The translations under genes were made by a program, and so were the position numbers. Below the pieces are notes generated by a model. That model was not told the origin of the DNA. It saw only the letters and a program-made list of their open reading frames with translations, and searched no databases. 64,000 nt of DNA from Cherax quadricarinatus (Eukaryota; Arthropoda; Malacostraca; Decapoda; Parastacidae): NCBI RefSeq assembly GCF_038502225.1, contig NC_091292.1:51309444-51373443 (forward strand), in the 5' to 3' direction. Position 1 is the first letter of the stretch. Each line of letters begins with the position of its first letter. Positions 38,601 through 49,500 of the stretch are shown piece after piece.

Positions 38601-41355
38601 CTAGCCTGATGATCAATGATACTAGCCTGATGTTCCATGATACCAGCCTGAAGATCCATGATACTAGCCTGATGATCCATGACACTCTCCTGATGATCCC
38701 TGATACTAGCCTCATCCATACTAGCCTGATGATTAATGATACTAGCCTGATGATCCATGACACTAGCCTGATGATCCATGACACTAGCCTGATGATCCAT
38801 GACACTAGCCTGATGATCCAAACAAGCCTGATGATCCATGATACTAGCCTATTGATACATGACACTTGCCTGATGATCCATGACACTAGCCTGATGATCC
38901 ATGACACTAGCCTGATGATCCATGACACTAGTCTGATGATCCATGACACTAGCCTGATGATCCTTGATACTAGCCTCATGATCCATGACACTAGCCTGAT
39001 GATCCATGACACTAGCCTGATCCATGATATTATCCTGATGATCCACGATACTAGCCTGATGATCCATGACACTAGCCTGACGATCCATGATACTAGCCTG
39101 ATGATCCATACTAGCCTGATGATTCATGATACTAGCCTGATGATCCATGACACTAGCCTGATGATCCATGACACTAGCCTGATGATCCATGACACGAGCC
39201 TGATGATCAATGATACTAGCCTGATGATCCATGATACCAGCCTGAAGATCCATGATACTAGCCTGATGATCCATGACACTAGCCTGATGATCCATGATAC
39301 TAGCCTGATCCATATTATCCTGATTATCCACGATACTAGCCTGATGATCCATGAGACTAGCCTGATGATCCATGACGCTAGCCTGATGATCCATGACGCT
39401 AGCCTGATGATCCATGACACTAGCCTGATGATCCATGACACTAGAATGATGATCCATGACACTAGAATGATGATCCATGATACTAGCCTGTTGATCCATA
39501 CTAGCCTGATCCATGATACTAGCCTATTGATCCATGACACTAGCCTGATCCATGTTACTAGCCTGTTGGTCCATGATACTAGCCTGATGGGTCATGACAC
39601 TAACCTGATGGTCCATGATACTAGCCTGATGATCGATGATACTAGCCTGATGATCCATGACAAGCCTGATTATCCATAATACTAGCCTAATGATCCATGA
39701 TACGAGCCTGATGATCCATGACACTAGCCTGAAGATCCATGACACTAGCCTGATGATCCATGACACTAGCCTGATGATCCATGATACTAGCCTGATCCAT
39801 GATATTACCTGATGATCCATGATACTAGCCTGATGATCCATGACACTAGCCTGATGATCAATGATACTAGCCTGATGTTCCATGATACCAGCCTGAAGAT
39901 CCATGATACTAGCCTGATGATCCACGACACTAGCCTGATGATCCATGACACTAGCCTGATGATCCATGACACTAGCCTGATGATCCATGAAACTCTCCTT
40001 ATCCATGATATTATCCTGATGATCCATGATACTAGCCTGATGATCCATGACACTAGCCTGATGATCAATGATACTAGCCTGATGTTCCATGATACTATCG
40101 TGATCCATGATATTATCCTGATGATCCATGATACTAGCCTGATGATCCATGGCACTAGCCTGATGATCAATGATTCTAGCCTGATGTTCCATGATACCAG
40201 CCTGAAGATCCATGATACTAGCCTGATGATCCATGACACTAGTCTGATGATCCATGATACTAGCCTGATCCATATTATCCTGATCCACGATAATAGCCTG
40301 ATGATCCATGATACTAGCCTGATGATCTATGACACTAGCCTGATGATCAATGACACTAGCCTGATGATCCATGACAATAGCCTGATGATCCATGACACTA
40401 GCCTGATGATCCATGATACTAGCCTGTTGATCCATACTAGCCTGATCCATGATACTAGCCTACTGATCCATGACACTAGCCTGATCCATGATACTAGCCT
40501 GGTCCATGATACTAGCCTGATGGGTCATGACACTAACCTGATGGTCCATGATACTAGCCTGATGATCCATGACACGCCTGATTATCCATGATACTAGCCT
40601 GATGATCCATGATACGAGCCTGATGATCCATGATACTAGCCTGATGATCCATGGCACTAGCCTGATGATCCATGGCACTGGCCTGATGATTCATAATACT
40701 AGCCTGATGATCCATGACACAAGCCTGATGATCCATGGCACTAGCCTGATGATCCATGATACTAGCCTGATGATCCATGATACTAGCCTGATGATCCATG
40801 ATACTAGCCTGATGATCCATGATACCAGCCTGATGATCCATGATACCAGCCTGATGATCCATGATACTAGCCTGATGATCCATGATACTAGCCTGATGAT
40901 CCATGATACTAGCCTGATGATCCATGATACTAGCCTGATGATCCATGACACTAGCCTGATGATCCATGATACTAGCCTGATGATCCATGATACTAGCGTG
41001 ATGATCCATGACACTAGCCTGATGATCCATGATACTAGTTTTATGATCCATGATACTAGCCTGATGATCCATGATACTAGCCTGATGATCCATGACACTA
41101 TCCTGATGATCAATGATACTAGCCTGATGATCCATGATACTAGCCTGATGATCCATGTCACTAGCCAGATGATCCATGATACTAGCCTGATGATCCATGA
41201 TACTAGCCTGATGATCCATGATACTAGCCTGATCCATGATACTAGCCTGATGCTCCATGATACTAGCCTGATGATCCATGACACTAGCCTGATGATCCAT
41301 GATACTAGCCTGATGATCCATGACACTTGCCTGATGATCCATGATACTAGTCTTA
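17694..41355. repeat. Giant 21-bp satellite array, 'B' variants (~23.7 kb)
   Basis: More than a thousand head-to-tail monomers, begin CTGATGATCC and end ATGATACTAGC. Common variants are ATGACACTAGC, CAATGATACTAG and length variants of 18 bp (GATCCATGATATTATC type), 15 bp (GATCCATACTAGC type) and 19 bp (ATGACACGCC type). It is plainly the same family as 4266-7720. The left 350 bp and the right 800 bp are nearly pure 21-bp monomer, whereas the middle is built of higher-order blocks. Three frames are stop-free (plus: SLMIHDT heptads; minus: ASIMDHQ and LVSWIIR heptads), which explains the long open frames on both strands, including 1688 codons at 30902-35968. No promoter, start context or domain supports translation. 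Confidence 0.97.
23160..28830. repeat. Higher-order repeat block inside the 21-bp array
   Basis: Large segments recur almost unchanged. The 19-bp frame-shifting monomer (ATGACACGCCTGATTATCC) lies at about 23764, 24416, 25926, 26599, 27867 and 28540, so spacings of 652, 673 and 673 alternate with 1510 and 1268. The segment 23170-23780 is nearly repeated at 25330-25940 and 27270-27880. This gives a higher-order period of about 2.16 and 1.94 kb, with internal deletions in the last copy. Recent segmental amplification within the array is the simplest reading. Confidence 0.85.
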
Positions 41356-41429
41356 TATTTATTAAATTCCTGTATACTATCTAATGGTTTCCTGAGAAAT
41401 ATTCAGGAAACTAGATGAATTATTACCGT

Positions 41430-41467
41430 TGAATACCTTGAGTACCTTGAGTACCTTGAATACCTTG
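41430..41467. repeat. Short 10-bp tandem repeat
   Basis: Four units of the form (A/G)TACCTTGA lie between the satellite end and the Penelope-like coding region. Likely local slippage; no function is implied. Confidence 0.7.
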
Positions 41468-43777
41468 TTCCTGTGTTGGTGAGCAGATAATTAAGTCTGC
41501 AGCCATACTTACTACTGTCATCCATGTGAATGATGGTTGTAGCCAAACCTGTCCCTCACCAGGTCACTCAGTGCCCAAGTCTCTTTTACCCAATAGACTC
41601 CTTGACATGAGAGATCGTCCTTTTGATGATTTTATGAGAATTATTCTTCAGAAACATATTGAAATAACTAAAATACAGGAGAAGGAGGCATTCAAAATAT
41701 TGAGAAACAAAAAATACTCTTTTAATCAGGCCATTCCATCAGAATGGAAACACAGTATGTTGGATCATTGCTATAATAAACTCAGAAGAATTTGTAATGA
41801 ACTCAAGAGCAAACTACAAAGAAAATTAGACATTTTAATTGAAAATAGTGATTGGACAAAGCATGCTAATAACAATTTTGTAATTAACTTATCAGATGAA
41901 ATTTTAGACAAACATACAACTGCTGCTCTAGGTTTTGGCCTAAGTTTTGCAACTTCAAAAAAACTTAATAATGTTGAAATTGCAAAAGCCTTTTGTAACT
42001 TTGAGAAATTTTCTGATTTATCCTCTGATGAAATTAATATTAGTAAAGGAATGGTATATAGCTCTATGTTAAAACCAAACATTCCCAATTGCCCTCAAAG
42101 ATACACTTATGATACACTTAATAACAATAAAAATTTGCGCCTTACTAAAGCAGACAAAATAAATGCAATAGTAATTATGAAAGAAAATGATTACCAAGAA
42201 AAAATGAATAATCTCTTAGATGATATTGAAACCTATTATAAACTTAGGAAAAATCCCCTAGAAACCGTTAACAGCAATTTCAATAAAACAATAAAACTTC
42301 TACTGAAAGGCAAAGATGAATTAATCAAACAATTTACTTCCACTAATCCATCTTTGCCTTACATGTATGGACTAATAAAAACACACAAACCAGGGAATCC
42401 AGTCAGACCAATTATTAGCTCCATAGGGTCAGTTTCATATAAATTATCCAAATGGCTTGTTGATATTTTGAGCCCTATTGTTGGCAAAATTTCTAACTTT
42501 AATGTTAAAAACAACATAGACTTGGTTGATAAATTAAGCTCCTTGACTGACTTAAATGATTTTAACATGGTTAGTTTTGATGTTACTTCCTTGTTTACGA
42601 AAGTTCCTGTTGATGATTTATTAAGTTTCTTATCTGAAGAACTCGTTAACTATGATTTACCATTGCCTGTTCCTACTATCATTAAACTTATTAAACTTTG
42701 CATTGTTGATGCAAAATTTGTATTTAATGATAAGTTTTACACTCAGAAGTTTGGTATGTCAATGGGAAATCCTCTTTCACCTGTTCTTAGTAACCTATAC
42801 ATGGAATTTTTTGAAACAAGGTTGCTTAACACAATCCTCCCTAATAGAGCTAAATGGTTCAGATATGTTGATGATATTTTGTGTCTTATGCCCAAAAATG
42901 TAGATATACACCATTTCCTTGGAAAATTAAATAGCTTAGCCCATTCTATAAACTTTACTGTTGAGTTTGAAGAAAATAACTCATTGCCTTTTCTAGATGT
43001 TTTAATTATTAAGGTTAATAATGAATTCAAATTTAAAATTTACAGAAACCCTACAAATAACTGTTCCTATGTCCACTATTATTCCTCGCATCAAGATAGA
43101 GTCAAACTGTCTGTTTTCTCATCAATGTTTTTGAGAGCTTTACGAATTTGTAGTCCTGAGTTCATAGATGAGGAAATATCCAAAATTTATGAAATAGGTA
43201 ATGATTTAAAATGCCCAAGAAATGTAATTGATAAATCTTTTAAAGTTGCTAGAAATACTTTTTACAATCCAAAAAGGGACAACCAGCCCTATTCAACTAA
43301 AAATATGTTGGTTCTCCCTTACCATGAAAACTTGGTTGATATGCCTTCTCTTCTTAAGACTTTTAATATTAAAGTTGTATTCAAAAATCTTGATACAGTA
43401 AAAAAACTTTTCATAAAGAATTCCCCCCAAAATGCTGATGGATGTGTCTATAAGATTCCTTGTAAAATTTGCGATAAAGTTTATTACGGTCAAACTGGTA
43501 AAAATGTCGAACTAAGATTAAAACAACATAAATATAGCATTAGAACTGGACAAGATTCCAATGCTCTATTTATTCATGTAAGAGATTTTAACCATCCAAT
43601 CAAAAAGTTGAGAAAGTAGTATCAAGCAAGTCCATGGTCGACAGGAATATAATTGAATCTTGTTTCATAAAAAGCAGTTTTGACAATAATATGAATATTT
43701 CCTTTGGTTTATATAAATTAGATCCATTTATAATTAACAGAATTTGGGAAGAATTTAATAATACACTGGACAAATAA
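41460..43777 (+). pseudogene. Penelope-like element ORF: reverse transcriptase with GIY-YIG endonuclease
   Basis: A Penelope-type retroelement protein that would copy its RNA at a nicked target. The frame is open from 41460; the first ATG is at 41607 (MRDRPFDDF), so the N-terminus is probably truncated. About 690 residues are uninterrupted to TAG at 43617. Reverse transcriptase motifs include LIKTHKPGNPVRPIIS near 42370, FDVTSLFTKVP (motif A) near 42578, GMSMGNPLSPVLSN (motif B) near 42755 and FRYVDDIL (motif C) near 42860. A GIY-YIG endonuclease follows from about 43440, with VYKIPCKICDK (zinc-finger cysteines), YYGQTGK and RLKQHK. After a frameshift near 43610 the correct C-terminus continues in another frame to TAA at 43775-43777. 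Only that one lesion separates it from a full RT plus endonuclease ORF, so this is a relatively young copy. Its base composition is A/T-rich, unlike the flanking satellites. Confidence 0.92.
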
Positions 43778-43937
43778 TAATTTTTAAATTTTCTTGGGTA
43801 GAATAGTTTGTGGGTGAGTTGTGCAAAGGACCTATCCAGTCGGGTCGGCGCGCGTCAGGTGTTTAACCGTTGTGGGATCTGATAGTGAGGTGTTGGCCAG
43901 ACCCCTTATATAGCTTCCTTGGATGCTTTACTTTCAT

Positions 43938-43979
43938 AGTTCCTTGATAATGTGAGTAGTCACGAAAGCGCTTGGAATT
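43938..43979 (+). ncRNA. Hammerhead ribozyme motif, degenerate, in Penelope 3' region
   Basis: Type I hammerhead layout. Helix I forms from AGTTCC (43938-43943) and GGAATT (43974-43979). The first core box reads TTGATAA (43944-43950; consensus CTGATGA, two changes). Helix II is GTGA with TCAC around loop GTAG, then GAA (43964-43966), then the palindrome AGCGCT (43967-43972) as a self-complementary helix III, then T at the cleavage-site position. One extra T precedes helix II. Core substitutions at C3 and G8 suggest it no longer cleaves. Hammerheads are known in Penelope-like elements, which supports the assignment. Confidence 0.6.
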
Positions 43980-44042
43980 TCTCTATTCTTTCAGAGTGGT
44001 TGTTTTGCATATTCTGAAATCACCTGTTCACTGTGATCTTAT

Positions 44043-44045
<3 letters not shown>

Positions 44046-44133
<88 letters not shown>
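44046..44133. repeat. (AT)n microsatellite
   Basis: An uninterrupted dinucleotide run of about 88 bases, directly after the Penelope-like 3' region. Confidence 0.98.
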
Positions 44134-44135
<2 letters not shown>

Positions 44136-44294
44136 TATATTTGTATAGGTGAGCTTTTGTGTCCTTCCTCATAATACACTGACCATTTAAATTTATGCTG
44201 CATAATTTGTATAAAGGTACATGTTAGCCCTAGAGTGGTTTATTTTTCTATTTTAAGTAATATAAATACCCTTAGACTAGGCAGGTCGTAGTTC

Positions 44295-44625
44295 CTTGTA
44301 CTTAGGATAATCCTACCTTTAATACAAGAAGTTCAATTTAAATCCTACTTTTATTACAAAGGGTTTCAAGTTAAATCCTGCTTTTGATGCAAATAGTTTT
44401 ACTTCAGTCACACCTCTGATACAAGGAGATCAAGATAAATCCTACATTTTATACAAGGAATTATATGCAACCTTTTATACAAGGGTTAAATCCCACATTT
44501 GATGGGAGGAGGTCAAAATAAATCCTATCTTTGATGTAAGGGGGATCAAGGAAAATCGTACCTTTAATACAATGGGTTAAAGTTAAATCGCACGTGTGTT
44601 ACAAGGGGTTCAAGATAAAATGGTA
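44295..44625. repeat. Degenerate ~32-bp tandem repeat
   Basis: About ten diverged units share AAATCCTACCTTT, then GATACAAGG, then GGTTCAAGTT-like parts. AATCC-like starts fall near 44309, 44341, 44374, 44406 and 44438, that is 32 to 33 bases apart. It is much older than the other arrays in the window. Confidence 0.75.
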
Positions 44626-46345
44626 ATAATCGAAGTATCTCGTTAGGATCTCCATAATATTAGGAAGACGGAATTTTTTTGTTTGTGCCGGATACATGAC
44701 TAATTCACAACAAAAAAAACTTGGATAGACATATCAACTCATGGACATTAACTTGGAAAAGCTTTTTTTTTCTTATGGAAGAATTCTGAGACGAATTCTT
44801 CAGTTGGGTGAATCTGTGGGTCGGAGAGTGCATTCATAAACTCAGAAATAGCTTTTCTTTGCTGTTTTATCATTAGTTTAGATTTTTTTGAAATTGCTAT
44901 GAAAAACTATTTCTTTTAGTTATCTACATATCCTATGTTTTTTTTTTTACTTGATAATTCTAATTTCTGAGTCGCATAAGAGTGGCGTGTATTTTATATA
45001 TGTTTTTCTTCTCAATCTATGAACTGAAAATGATGGACACATCTCCCTAAACTTTTGAAGACGCACTGACAGACACGCCAAGCAACCAACTTGTCACGTC
45101 ATTAAAGGATATTCCTACTGTGGAAGCCTCATGAGACCTTCAGCAAGCTGCAGCACACAATATGTCAAACAACAAAGGATATCATTTTGTCAGCTACTGA
45201 TGCCGGCCAAAATAAAAACGGTTGCGAAATGCAGTAGATGTGAAGCAAGAGGAAGTTATAGTTTGGTAAAGACACAAAAGCAGCAGTTTTATGAAGAAAC
45301 TTTTCGCCTGTGCAGGTTAAACGTAGTTTTGATAAAAGTTTACAAATGCTGCTTGTGGGTAATATTTATCAAATATAACGTGTAGGTTCTCCCACACCAT
45401 ATTCTGTCTCAAGATGAACTTAACACACAAGTAAAATTTACGAGTGCAGTGATAGAATATATTGTCATGTGGACATGAATGTTGCAAAAGCTATAACATA
45501 AATCATTATATGCAATATACAAAGGAACTTTTATAAAAACTAACCATGACAAATGAACAAGGTGAATCGCGTCCAAGTCATTTCTAAAATTCACTACAAC
45601 AAAATCTCCCATGAGTAATATGTGTTAGTGATCAAGTACACGCACATGGTGCATTAGCAAAACATATTTCTCGAAACAAATAATGATATTGATCTCCCTA
45701 AAATTGGAGAACTGGTGAGAAACACTGATAAAAAAAATTGTGGACCATAAAAATGAGATCTAGGTATTTCATCAGAAGGTGTATTAAAACAAAAAAATAT
45801 TTTGCCATCCCCTCCGAAAAATTAACCTCTGATATTTTTTTTAAGCAAATATGGATGCTTACAGTCCAAGCTTCGTTTCAACCGTAAGATCTCACACTAC
45901 CAAAGATGCTGGATCAACATTAAAAGAAACCTTCAAGAAATTTGATTTCAAACTTCAGGACAAAATTTGTGATGCTAATGAACTCTGCCAGTTAGAAGAG
46001 TACAAGAGTTCTTGATGATGTCTTGACTTATTTTTCGTCCTTATTCAACATAGATAAGTAGTGTATACTGCAACTTGAAGTGACAACTTGGTAACAATGA
46101 TAACGTCAATATAACCAGTGATGACACAACAAGTGAGGTCGTTAAACTTTCGTGTCTATTCTAATTACAGAATTACACATTAAACAAAGGCGTTAAGAAA
46201 ACTTCCCTCTATGTGTTCCAGCCACAAAATCTATGCTAAAGGAAAAAGAAAAAGAGTTGGTCACGTCCATGAATCGAATTGGAGTTTCTGCCAGCTAGAA
46301 AAAGAAGCTGGTAGGCTGCTCAAACTCTAAAAAAAAGTAAAATTC
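44626..46345. other. Unannotated A/T-rich sequence
   Basis: No recognisable gene, RNA or repeat. The longest open frame (84 codons, 45131-45385) has no motif. Short runs of A and T are frequent. It may contain decayed transposons that cannot be recognised by eye. Confidence 0.4.
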
Positions 46346-46349
46346 ACAA

Positions 46350-46545
46350 CACACCTATTTCACGTTGATGAATAAAACATGTGCAACACCTAGGTGTCTT
46401 TTTTCATGAAGATGTCTCACCAAATATGTCTTATTTTCCAATCGATTCATGAATTACAAATTTAAAGATTAAATAATCTGTCCCTCAGCCTTGGCAGTTA
46501 CAGGAAAATCGACGCCTATAATAATATTGGAGCCGGAAGAGAGGT
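46350..46545 (-). mobile_element. Relic of a Penelope-like terminal repeat
   Basis: In plus orientation this segment follows the same order of landmarks as the Penelope terminal repeat at 63620-64000: an ACATGTGCAAC phrase (46378-46388), a GTGTCTTTTTT stretch matching GTATCTTTATT, an AATCTGTCCCTCAGCCTTG phrase against AATCAGTCCCTCAACCTTG, and GAGAGGTGCAG at 46541-46551. The hammerhead core itself is destroyed here. The last landmark is also the first part of the 31-bp satellite that follows. Confidence 0.65.
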
Positions 46546-49500
46546 GCAGAAGTTAAGGGCATCTTCACAGGTGGGTGCAGAAGTTAAGGGCATCTTCACA
46601 GGTGGGTGCAGAAGTTAAGGGCATCTTCACAGGTGGGTGCAGCAGTTAAGGGCATAATCACAGGTGGGTGCAGAAGTTAAGGGCATCTTCACAGGTGGGT
46701 GCAGAAGTTAAGGGCATCTTCACAGGTGGGTGCAGAAGTTAAGGGCATCTTCACAGGTGGGTGCAGCAGTTAAGGGCATAATCACAGGTGGGTGCAGCAG
46801 TAAAGGGCATCTTCACAGGTGGGTGCAGCAGTTAAGGGCATAATCACAGGTGGGTGCAGAAGTTAAGGGCATCTTCACAGGTGGGTGCAGAAGTTAAGGG
46901 CATCTTCACAGGTGGGTGCAGCAGTTAAGGGCATAATCACAGGTGGGTGCAGAAGTTAAGGGCATCTTCACAGGTGGGTGCAGAAGTTAAGGGCATCTTC
47001 ACAGGTGGGTGCAGCAGTTAAGGGCATAATCACAGGTGGGTGCAGAAGTTAAGGACATCTTCACAGGTGGGTGCAGCAGTAAAGGGCATCTTCACAGGTG
47101 GGTGTAGAAGTTAAGGGCATCTTCACAGGTGAGTGCAGCAGTTAAGGGCATCTTCTCAGGTGGGTGCAGAAATTAAGGGCATCTTCACAGGTGGGTGCAG
47201 CAGTTAAGGGCATCATCACAGGTGGGTGCAGAAGTTAAGGACATTTTCACAGGTGGGTGCAGCAGTAAAGGGCATCTTCACAGGTGGGTGTAGAAGTTAA
47301 GGGCATCTTCACAGGTGGGTGCAGAAGTTAAGGGCATCTTCACAGGTGGGTGCAGAAGTTAAGGGCATCTTCACAGGTGGGTGCAGAAGTTAAGGGCATC
47401 TTCACAGGTGGGTGCAGAAGTTAAGGGCATCTTCACAGGTGGGTGCAGAAGTTAAGGGCATCTTCACAGGTGGGTGCAGAAGTTAAAGGCATCTTCACAG
47501 GTGGGTGCAGAAGTTAAGGGCAACTTCACAGGTGGGTGCAGCAGTTAAGGGCATCTTCACAGGTGGGTGCAGCAGTTAAGGGCATCTTCACAGGTGGGTG
47601 CAGAAGTTAAGGGCATCTTCACAGGTGGGTGCAGCAGTTAAGGGCATAATCACAGGTGGGTGCAGAAGTTAAGGACATCTTCACAGGTGGGTGCAGCAGT
47701 AAAGGGCATCTTCACAGGTGGGTGTAGAAGTTAAGGGCATCTTCACAGGTGAGTGCAGCAGTTAAGGGCATCTTCTCAGGTGGGTGCAGAAATTAAGGGC
47801 ATCTTCACAGGTGGGTGCAGCAGTTAAGGGCATCATCACAGGTGGGTGCAGAAGTTAAGGACATTTTCACAGGTGGGTGCAGCAGTAAAGGGCATCTTCA
47901 CAGGTGGGTGTAGAAGTTAAGGGCATCTTCACAGGTGGGTGCAACAGTTAAGGGCATCTTCACAGGTGGGTGCAGAAGTTAAGGGCATCTTCACAGGTGG
48001 GTGCAGAAGTTAAGGGCATCTTCACAGGTGGGTGCAGAAGTTAAGGGCATCTTCACAGGTGGGTGCAGAAGTAAAGGGCATCTTCACAGGTGGGTGCAGA
48101 AGTTAAGGGCATCTTCACAGGTGGGTGCAGAAGTTAAGGGCATCTTCACAGGTGGGTGCAGAAGTTAAGGGCATCTTAACAGGTGGGTGCAGAAGTTAAG
48201 GGCATCTTCACAGGTGGGTGCAGAAGTTAAGGGCATCTTCACAGGTGGGTGCAGAAGTTAAGGGCATCTTCACAGGTGGGTGCAGAAGTTAAGGGCATCT
48301 TCACAGGTGGGTGCAGAAGTTAAGGGCATCTTCACAGGTGGGTGCAGAAGTTAAAGGCATCTTCACAGGTGGGTGCAGAAGTTAAGGGCAACTTCACAGG
48401 TGGGTGCAGCAGTTAAGGGCATCTTCACAGGTGGGTGCAGCAGTTAAGGGCATCTTCACAGGTGGGTGCAGAAGTTAAGGGCATCTTCACAGGTGGGTGC
48501 AGCAGTTAAGGGCATAATCACAGGTGGGTGCAGAAGTTAAGGACTTCTTCACAGGTGGGTGCAGCAGTAAAGGGCATCTTCACAGGTGGGTGTAGAAGTT
48601 AAGGGCATCTTCACAGGTGAGTGCAGCAGTTAAGGGCATCTTCTCAGGTGGGTGCAGAAATTAAGGGCATCTTCACAGGTGGGTGCATCAGTTAAGGACA
48701 TCTTCACAGGTGGGTGCAGCAGTAAAGAGCATCTTCACAGGTGCGTGCAGCAGTTAAGGACATCTTCACAGGTGGGTGCAGCAGTTAAGGGCATCATCAC
48801 AGGTGGGTGCAGAAGTTAAGGGCATCTTCACAGTTTGGTGCAGCAGTTAAGGGCATCTTCACAGGTGGGTGCAGAAGCTATGGGCATCTTCACAGGTGGG
48901 TGCAGCAGTTAAGGACATCTTCACAGGTGGGTGCAGCAGTTAAGGACATCTTCACAAGTGGGTGCAGCAGTTAAGGACATCTTCACAGGTGGGTGCAGCA
49001 GTTAAGGGCATCTTCACAGGTGGGTGCAGAAGTTAAGGGCATCTTCACAGGTGGGTGCAGCAGTTAAGGGCATCTTCACAGGTGGGTGCAGAAGTTAAGG
49101 GCATCTTCACAGGTGGGTGCAGAAGTTAAGGGCATCTTCACAGGTGGGTGCAGCAGTTAAGGGTATCTTCACAGGTGGGTGCAGAAGCTATAGGCATCAT
49201 CACAGGTGGGTGCAGCGTTTAAGGACATCTTCACAGGTGGGTGCAGCAGTTAAAGGTATCTTCACAGGTGGGTGCAGCAGTTAAGGACATCTTCACAGGT
49301 GGGTGCAGCAGTTAAGGACATCTTCACAGGTGGGTGTAGCAGTTAAGGGTATCTTCACAGGTGGGTGCAGAAGCTATAGGCATCTTCACAGGTGGGTGCA
49401 GCAGTTAAGGACGTCTTCACTGGTGGGTGCAGCAGTTACGGACATCTTCACAGGTGGGTGCAGCAGTTATGAGCATCTTCACAGGTTTGGCAGCAGTTAA

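Larger units (their letters stand above)
41365..44045 (+). mobile_element. Penelope-like retroelement copy, 5'-truncated
   Basis: This entry spans the ORF, a roughly 270-bp 3' region with a hammerhead-like motif, and an end at or just before the (AT)n tract. No matching terminal repeat is seen upstream of the ORF, where the 21-bp satellite ends within about 100 bases of the open frame. The copy probably inserted at, or now defines, the right edge of the array. Exact ends are estimates. Confidence 0.7.

Noticed and set aside
17694..41355. CTGATGA in every 21-bp monomer as a hammerhead core
   Set aside because: There is no GAAA box in the monomer, no helix II and no complementary flanks. The shared heptamer is a coincidence.
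17666..41384. Dozens of long open frames on both strands of the 21-bp array as repeat proteins
   Set aside because: They are explained by a 21-bp monomer with three stop-free frames. There are no domain motifs, start context or intron signals, and opposite strands are equally open.
45131..45385. 84-codon open frame as a host gene
   Set aside because: There is no motif, no supporting coding bias that I can see, and the surroundings are decayed A/T-rich sequence.
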